64,000 bases of DNA from Tetracladium setigerum. Its lineage: Eukaryota > Ascomycota > Leotiomycetes > Helotiales. This document shows, in pieces, positions 57,465 to 64,000 of this stretch. Every line of letters begins with the position of its first letter. Position 1 is the first letter of the stretch. The DNA is taken from positions 1,488,001-1,552,000 of the forward strand of contig PZJY01000001.1 in NCBI GenBank assembly GCA_031472005.1. The letters are read 5' to 3'. The position numbers and the translations under genes were made by a program. Below the pieces are notes generated by a model that did no database searches, was not told the DNA's origin, and saw only the letters and a program-made list of their open reading frames with translations.

Positions 57465-58569
57465 GTTTGCGAATGTGTTTGCGTGGATGTGGAGTGATTG
57501 GGCTCTTGCAGGATAGGTAAACCAAACCCTTGTTCTTTGGGCGCGACAAGTTCTTGATTTCTGTTACTTTTGGTGATAATTTGATTTCAAGTCGGATCAA
57601 ACAATGTCTGAAGTTTTTGCGATTGATTATTGCTGAAGGGAAAAGAAGAGGGAGGATTTGAAGACGAGTGAGGTGATTGTGGCAGTAAAAAGGTTGTCGG
57701 TCGGCGCTTGTCGAAGCACATTTCAAGCTTCATCTGAAGCTTAAAGACAAGAATTCATTCGAGGAGATTCGTCGTCATCAGACCTTGGTAAATAGTGGGG
57801 CTGCCTCCAATCGTCTGGGGTTCCGGCAGGCTTGGCTAAAGTATAATAATGCCAAACGTGATGTCATCCTGCATCCGTGTCTCTCAACGAAATTGGGATG
57901 CTCGTGATGGCTTCAACCTGCAGATGTGTCACATGTTGTTCGCTTGAGGAAAGTTGATGAGGTTTTTGCTTTGCAAAGAAAGGATGGGTGAAATGCAATC
58001 TGAATATAAACATGTACTTATGCTGCAGATTAGGAGAGGACCTGCCTGGTCCTGCGCAAGTGTGTGTAATCCGCGGTCTCTGTTATTGTAGCTCACCTGC
58101 ATCTTCCCCTCCTACCACTTCTGCGCGTTTTTCCCACCGTTCGGGTTTATATCTTCCATTCTTTGGCTTGCGCGATCCGTTCGAAACATGTGTTCTACGC
58201 TTGTCACGAGCCTAGAACACGAGGGAGAGGTGAATCACGGTTCTAGTGAACCAGACAACCTCCCCCCTTTTTTTTAAATGGTGTTCGCTGTTCAGTTCCC
58301 TCGAGAAGTTGTGAGCTCGAGGCTTTCCATGTTCGCGGCGGAACATCATCGTCAGGAACTATCGTGAGATTTTTAGCCCGATACGTGCCACCAAGTCTGA
58401 TTTAAGCCTCAGCTCGCCAACTCGCTAAACATACTAAAGGAAACGGAGAGAACGTTCAAGCACAGCAATTTTTTTTTAGAACGATCGCGATCGAGTCCAC
58501 GTCTTCACTTCCATTTACAAAACGGCTCCCCATGAAACAATTCCCGGTCAAAGTTAACAACCATCAGCC
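57465..58569. other. Divergent upstream region of the MARVEL-like gene and the 58570 gene
   Basis: 1.1 kb between divergent start codons. It has a poly-pyrimidine stretch near 58262-58275 and an A/T-rich leader. No gene recognised. Confidence 0.45.
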
Positions 58570-59333
58570 ATGGTCGCCCCAAAAGAGCCTTACCCGGGCT
58601 TCGAGCCCTCTCACTTCTTAACGCCCTTTGCCCCAGGCAAAGAAGATCACCTCCCCAAAATCTTCCTCACAAACCAAAGCCCTTGGCTCCTCCAACTACG
58701 TGCCTGGGACAAACAAGTGGATTTCAAGACGAATTATGCCGTCTTTGACAGCGATGATGAGTTTACCGATTATGATTGGGAGGAGGCAGAGAGACAATAC
58801 AGGGAGAGAAAAGAAGCAGCCAAGAAAAACAAGGGGAGCAAAAGGAAGGCGACGGAGAAGATATCTAAAATGGTGCATCTTGAGCCAAGACCGGAGCCAG
58901 ATAGCGAAGATGAGGCAGAGAAGAATATGAGAGCCATCCTAAAGAAGAGGGAGGAGAGGAAAAGGGCAAGGGAGGCAGAGGAAGCGGAGAAAAATTTGAG
59001 AGCCATCTTGAAGAAGAGGGAGGAGAGGAAACGCGCGAGAATGGAGGATGAAGACCAGAAAGTTCGGTTGGCTGTCCAGGCAAATAAAAGGTAGATAATC
59101 AAGCTGCGATGACTACTTCGCCGGTTGCTAAAGCTGATAGTGGTCAGGGAACGAAACGAAAGATGAGGGTTGCCTTAAAGAATTCCGCGGGTCGATCGCG
59201 GGTTTTGGTTAATGAGCAAACGCCATTGCTCAAGCCTACATCGCTGCAGGAAAGAAGGAGCATTTGGGACATGGTTCTATTACTTTTTGTCGTAGCATTT
59301 GTTGTTCTTACAATATCGGTGTGCGCAGCTTAG
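58570..59333 (+). CDS. Charged coiled-coil protein, probably spliced to a C-terminal membrane anchor
   Basis: The first frame, 58570-59094, codes 174 residues. An acidic segment FDSDDEFTDYDWEEAERQYRE is followed by a Lys/Arg/Glu-rich helix containing two copies of EKNxRAILKKREERKRAR (48-nt spaced). A 50-nt stretch at 59091-59140 with donor GTAGAT and acceptor GATAG fits a normal intron. Removing it continues the frame into 59141-59333, whose tail has QTPLL and a C-terminal span WDMVLLLFVVAFVVLTISVC, giving 237 residues with a tail anchor. Alternatively the tail is a separate 74-residue protein from ATG 59109, 15 bases after the first stop. No family recognised. Confidence 0.6.
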
Positions 59334-59973
59334 TGATTTGGTCGAATGGAGGGGAAGTTATTTGTGGTTGAATTTCTTCTATTCTATGTGTTCCATTGTT
59401 GTTGCGGGAAGGGATTGCATCCGGAGTTTATCTCTCTATACGAATTCTTTTAGAAGGAAAGGTAACTTGTATGCACTTTCTTCCATCTTAAGATGCTTCC
59501 AATATCTCATACTATTCCTACTTTTTCACATCCAATAATCATTACACTTCAACTTCTTCTTCAGTCAGGCAACTTTATATTTTAATCTATATAAGCATAA
59601 TTGTTTAAGGCTTACGCTAGCACACACCGGCAGACCTATTCAGTTAATATCAGCCGAACTCATTCTAGCGGCCCTCACTTGTCCCCAACTAGTTCCTCCT
59701 GCTGGGCATTTCAATCTCGACTGGCTTGACATTATTGTTCTTGCGGTACATATTGACTATGCATCTCTCAAATTCTGTGTTGCATCTCAAATCCCTTTAC
59801 CATTTCCAACTCATCGCAATTCTACAGCACCACTACCCATTCCCAACTCGTTTGCTCCCTCAGATATCCAAGAGAAGAGGCTTTCAACCAAGGACAGCAA
59901 AGAACAGAACTACACTATATCCAACAGATTCAACGTCCACCCAAATACGCATTGGCAACCCCTCTAGCTAGCC
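59334..59973. other. Intergenic before the Ser/Pro-rich gene at 59974
   Basis: 0.64 kb, AT-rich with a C/A-rich leader directly before the next start. No gene seen. Confidence 0.45.
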
Positions 59974-60890
59974 ATGGCATCCACTTCTACTGGATATATG
60001 ACATCAAGCACCAATAGGACGCAGCAAGTAGCGGCCAACGATAATTTCCCAAGCATGCATTCTTCCAGTGGTCCCTCTTCGGCAAATAATTTCTCTCTTG
60101 GACGACACCCAGCAGAATATCACCAACAACATCCAGTATATCCGTCAATTCTACAACAAGAATACATACCTTCTCGCACACCATTGACAGTTTTCTCACC
60201 TACCCCTCAGCGCCTCTACACCAACACCAGAGTGGTTAAAGTGATCCAAGAAGCAGATGCCTCAGCAGACGATGAGTCTGAACCATCCGCGCCACACCCC
60301 CTACCTCCCCACCTTCAACCTCGCGGGCTATCCGCGATATTCTCTTGAGCCTAGGGCATACTTTGCTGGACAATTCATCATCACCATCCTCCTCCAACGC
60401 TATCATATCACAAGCACCAGTACCGCAGAATCAACAACTCAATGCAGTTCGCAGCCTCAGTTCCATGCCAAACCTAGAATTTAATACTCCTTCTCCTTCA
60501 TCATTATCATTGTCCAACAGTAACCAAACACTACCACCACCACAAGAACAACAACAACGGTCCAACCCACTTCCTACACACTATCCCGACATTCTCCAAA
60601 ACCCAAACCTGCTACCAACCACGATTTTTGTAGATGCCCTGGGTCAATCGTACATCATGCCAGGAGCCAGCCCATCACTCTTCATATCTCTATCAGCAAA
60701 ACGAGAACGAGAACGAAAACAGCAGCTGCTACAGTCCCTGGTACAACAAAACATCTCGCCTTGCAAACCAGCCACCATTGGCATCGATCTGATACCCAAC
60801 GACGCGCCACACCCTGATATACCACAAGAGGACGAACATGAGCAGCCGATTCATCTTCCAAGGAATATCTTGGATATGATTTTGAATTAG
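59974..60890 (+). CDS. Ser/Pro/Gln-rich protein, one-base frame break (hypothetical)
   Basis: Two frames lie end to end: 59974-60348 (124 codons) and one open from before 60345 to 60890. They have the same composition (Ser, Pro, Gln, His) and the same strand. Adding one base at the GGG run 60325-60327 gives a single 305-residue protein reading HLQPRGAIRDILLSLGHTLLDN across the join. The total length then becomes a multiple of three. The C-terminal part has a helical KRERERKQQLLQSLVQQ and ends PRNILDMILN. No domain is recognised and low complexity suggests a disordered protein. Without correction, two shorter, truncated proteins would be predicted. Confidence 0.55.
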
Positions 60891-61838
60891 TATTTGTTTT
60901 GATCGTAAGATCTGGATGTGTTGAATTGAGAATTGGGTATTTGTGGCGATTGGAAAGACAATTGTGCTGTCCCATTGCGTGAGAATTTGTAAAAAATGAT
61001 TAATTGTCTACTGGATATTGAATTGCACAGTCAAGGAATGAGCGAATAAAGGGAAATGGATAGATTGAGAAAGTGGGTTTGAATGGAGCGAGTGAGCGTG
61101 TTCGTTGAATAGGTGTTGAACCCTCGTTCTCTCGTTGTTGTGCATTTGCACAAATATTTGATTTTTTGTATTTTTTTTTTGCTTATGTTTCATTAAAAAT
61201 TACTGATTAGTAAAGTAGAAGGTGATGTGAACATGTATTTGCATCGTTATGGTTCCATTTCTGGATGTACTGCACATACCTAGGTAGGTTCTGCTCAATG
61301 AAACCGGTTTATGACAGTGGAAAATACTTTCCAATGAATCTATCATCCCAACTTCTCGTGCATACTCTGCAGTTTTGCAGTGATGCTTTTCGTTGAAATG
61401 CGCAACAACTGCTGAGGTTCAACCCAAATGTGACGAGCCCGATCATTTTTGAAGATCGAAGCGAATTTAAGCGAGAGTAAAAACGTGGCATAATTGACTT
61501 TATAAACACATAGGGATATGAACAGGTCGCAGTAATAATTTAAGAGATTTGCCTCTAGTTTGAAAAAGGAAAAAGAGAAAATGGGATTGGCTGCATTAAG
61601 TTCAGTCAAGGTTGAGTGGAGGAGATGAAATAGTGAGCTAGCATCCCCAAGAGCAGGAGACGAAGAAAGAGACGAAAGAAATACAAATCACTTGACGCCA
61701 ACGAACACGAGGCTATATTCAAATGTATATCGTATTCTCATATCGTATAGTCAAGTCTCTAATCCAGAAACCCACCCCAGAACTCCCTTCCGCCAAGCCC
61801 CCACCTCAAATTAAAATCCATATATAAACACGCTCATT
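60891..61838. other. Convergent 3' flanks of the 59974 gene and the MFS transporter
   Basis: 0.95 kb between two stop codons. AT-rich, with a T10 run near 61170-61180. Frames at 61309-61609 show no features. Confidence 0.5.
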
Positions 61839-63703
61839 CTAATAAATATACACAAACTCGTCGTTCTTTCGGTCAGTCAAATCAAAGGCATGCTCCCCAA
61901 CCTCGTTCGTTCCAGTTTGCACATATCTCGTATCCATAGATGCATCATGAATGACTGCACTCTTTCCATTCTGAACACGCTTTCGGCTCTGAAGCTTGTT
62001 CAAGAAGATCAAGTTTCCAAGCTGCATGATGATCACAGCCCCCAATGTGACAAAAATGGCAAGAACTGCGCGGAGACCTGGGAAGTAGGTTGGTGCATCC
62101 TTCTTGTTGAAGAGGAGTGGGCCAATGATGTTTCCAGCAGAAGAGCCTGCATTGTAGAGCGACATGACGACAGATTTCTTAGTCGTTCCAGCGGTGTTGC
62201 CGACAATCCAAGAGACGATGAGTGGATTAGAGCCAAAGAGGAAAGCCAAAAGGTAGTAACCACCGAGGAGAGCTGCTGTGTTGGATCGGGGAATGGTGTA
62301 GAGCATCGCAAGTCCAGCAATGACCGGGAGAACAAGCACAAGCAGGACTGGAGCCTTGAGCTTAGCCTTTGCTGCTGCCCATGAGGAGAGGAGGATAATC
62401 ATGAGCTGGACGGCGCCGAACGGAATGTTTAGGAGGGATGTCTTATATTTATCAAAGTTGAGTCCCTTGAGAATGAGAGGGCCAAAGACGTTTGTTACCG
62501 ATGCGCCAACATTAAGGAGAAGGGACATTCCGATCCAGAGATAGGTCTTAGGCTCAAGAGCGACTTCCCAGACTTGGGACCATTCGAACTCCCGAGATCC
62601 AATACCAGTCTGATTGGATCGAAGGCGCTCAACACCTTGGGCTCGTTCGTGTTCTGTGAGGAAGCGAGCAGAGGTGATGTCGTTGTCAAGCTTCCAGTAT
62701 ACGAATGGAGCGGTAGCAACAGTGATAAGACCAACAAAGAGGAAGATACTAATCAGAATAAGCCAAGGTCCCATAAGCCTGAAGGAGGAAGATAAAAGAA
62801 AAGGCGTGGAGAGGCTTACATTTGCCAAGACTTTAGTGTCTCGGATGGAATATGACCAAGTCCATAGGAAACGGCCGACGCGAAGATTGTTGCTGCTCCA
62901 TTGGTACCATACCACGCCGCTACTCTGATGGGTTGCTCGGAACGTCTATACCATTGATTTGTGATAACCGAGAAAAGGGGTAGGCATCCAGCCTCGAAAA
63001 GTCCCAAGAAGAAGCGCGTTACCAACAATCCTTGGTAGGTTGTGCAAGCTGCCATACATGTTTGTGCGATTCCCCATCCCAAGACCAAGGAAGGCATAAG
63101 GATTCGGTGGGGGACCTTGACAATCAAAACCGAGGAGAAAGGTTGCCATGCAAGCTGCGCCATGGCTGCAATACTACCAACAAACGAGTATTGATTATTG
63201 ATGAGGTGTGTATCTTCCTGGAGCCCGAAGATCGATGCGTAACCAAGAACTGACTTGTCGAGAATCTGCAAAGCAGACATTAGTATACTGCTCGTGTACT
63301 GGAAGTTCTGCAAACCACACATACCTGGAGAAAGTAGACCCAAACGAGAATCACGAGAATGACTTTGTCTGTCTTTCGGCAGATCATTTTGTCCTGTATT
63401 CGCGTCAGCGCAAGCCAATATGCCATTGCAGAATTTCCATACTTCATCTGCGGTCAACTCTACGCGTTCAATGCGTGCATTGTCGCTCTTGGAACCCGAG
63501 ACTCTCGCCTCCAAGTCCTCAGAGAATTCCATGTGGGCTTTGTCGACTGCAGGAGCTGCAGTTCGCTCAGTGCTGGAGGAAAAGATGGCCATTGAGTCGT
63601 CGTCGTCGTCTTCAGATGAGGTTGGATGATGATGATGCTGATGATGCTGGATCAGGGCGCTGGATGTGCTGGTTGATTCAATGGTTGATCTTGGGGATCC
63701 CAT
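61839..63703 (-). CDS. MFS transporter, anion:cation symporter family (Dal5/allantoate-permease-like)
   Basis: Four exons: 63703-63443, 63393-63325, 63265-62820, 62778-61839. Introns are 49, 59 and 41 nt, phases agree, and the product has 571 residues. The N-terminus is cytosolic and contains a His/Asp/Ser-rich patch. Twelve membrane spans are expected. Motifs typical of this family include KTDKVILVILVWVYFLQILDKSVLGY, built across two introns, LLVTRFFLGLFEAGCLP and the second-half SNPLIVSWIVGNTAGTTKKS. Relatives carry allantoate, vitamins or other small organic anions across the plasma membrane. Substrate is not predictable. The 23-codon second exon is easily missed. Confidence 0.94.
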
Positions 63704-64000
63704 GGGGTTGATATATACTCGACGATGCTAACGACAACACTTTCTTAGCCCTTCTCCACACAAAGATTCACTTCCCATGATCCCTCCACAGTCAGTCCAC
63801 AATGCGTACCTGGGGGAGGGGCGGCAACCGACGGCAACCGCAATGCTCATGGTGAGGGAGATGGGATGGGAAAGGTCGTCAAAGTCTCTGTGGACGGGGT
63901 GGTGGTGGTGGTTGTGTTTAGGTTTGCGGGCTACGCAGCTGGTAATGCATTATTGGGTGATCTCGCTTTTGTCTTGGAAATTCTGGAGCATCTGGAATGG

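Noticed and set aside
1..64000. Secondary-metabolite cluster
   Set aside because: Reductases, regulators and transporters are present but no backbone synthase, and the genes are interleaved with housekeeping loci.
1..64000. CRISPR array, bacterial insertion sequence or operon
   Set aside because: Intron-rich eukaryotic genes throughout; the only repeats are short coding or simple tandem repeats.

Overview
The window is nuclear DNA of a filamentous ascomycete (Pezizomycotina). Genes are split by short GT-AG introns, mostly 45-100 nt, with CTAAC/CTGAC-like branch sites. Typical filamentous-fungal families are present: a HET-domain protein, a DUF3425 bZIP factor, a C2HC plus Zn2Cys6 factor, 2EXR and DUF3716-type proteins, MFS and APC permeases, and GPI-anchored or secreted low-complexity proteins. 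A dispersed 5S rRNA gene, a tRNA-Thr(AGU) and a U6 snRNA gene are also present. A leotiomycete is my guess from the gene styles, but nothing here fixes the species.

Layout. 1-5.9 kb: N-terminal part of a short-chain dehydrogenase, a bZIP regulator, a small membrane protein and an AKR7-type aldehyde reductase. 6.3-13.3 kb: an RNPS1-like SR/RRM splicing factor, tRNA-Thr and a nine-exon SNF2/RING (Uls1/Ris1-like) translocase. 14-18.4 kb: a 2EXR protein, then three consecutive plus-strand genes for small single-span membrane proteins. 18.6-24.5 kb: an SDR divergent from a zinc-finger regulator, the 5S rRNA gene and a HET-domain protein. 25.2-30.8 kb: a type II membrane nucleotide pyrophosphatase/phosphodiesterase and an APC amino-acid/GABA-type permease whose stop codon lies in a perfect 34-bp palindrome. 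32.7-38.4 kb: a dihydroflavonol-reductase-like enzyme, an unknown basic protein and a DUF3716-type protein. 39.5-47 kb: two divergent Asn/Gln-rich secreted proteins and a GPI-anchored protein with three copies of a six-cysteine module. 47.8-64 kb: U6 snRNA, an Arg-rich DUF8035-like protein, a Ser/Pro-rich protein, a MARVEL-like protein, two unknown proteins and a Dal5-type MFS transporter.

How the genes relate. I see no secondary-metabolite cluster or operon-like unit. Most genes look like independent housekeeping or accessory loci. Plausible functional pairings are the divergent SDR/zinc-finger-factor pair with a shared 0.5-kb promoter and the divergent pair of secreted low-complexity proteins.

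A cross-cutting observation is that seven coding frame breaks, each repaired by one base, occur in six genes, at or close to short homopolymers. This pattern points to residual consensus indels in the assembly more than to biology, and it would truncate several gene models. Exon boundaries below were derived by hand from splice signals and frame arithmetic. Family assignments come from recognised motifs and were not checked by database search.
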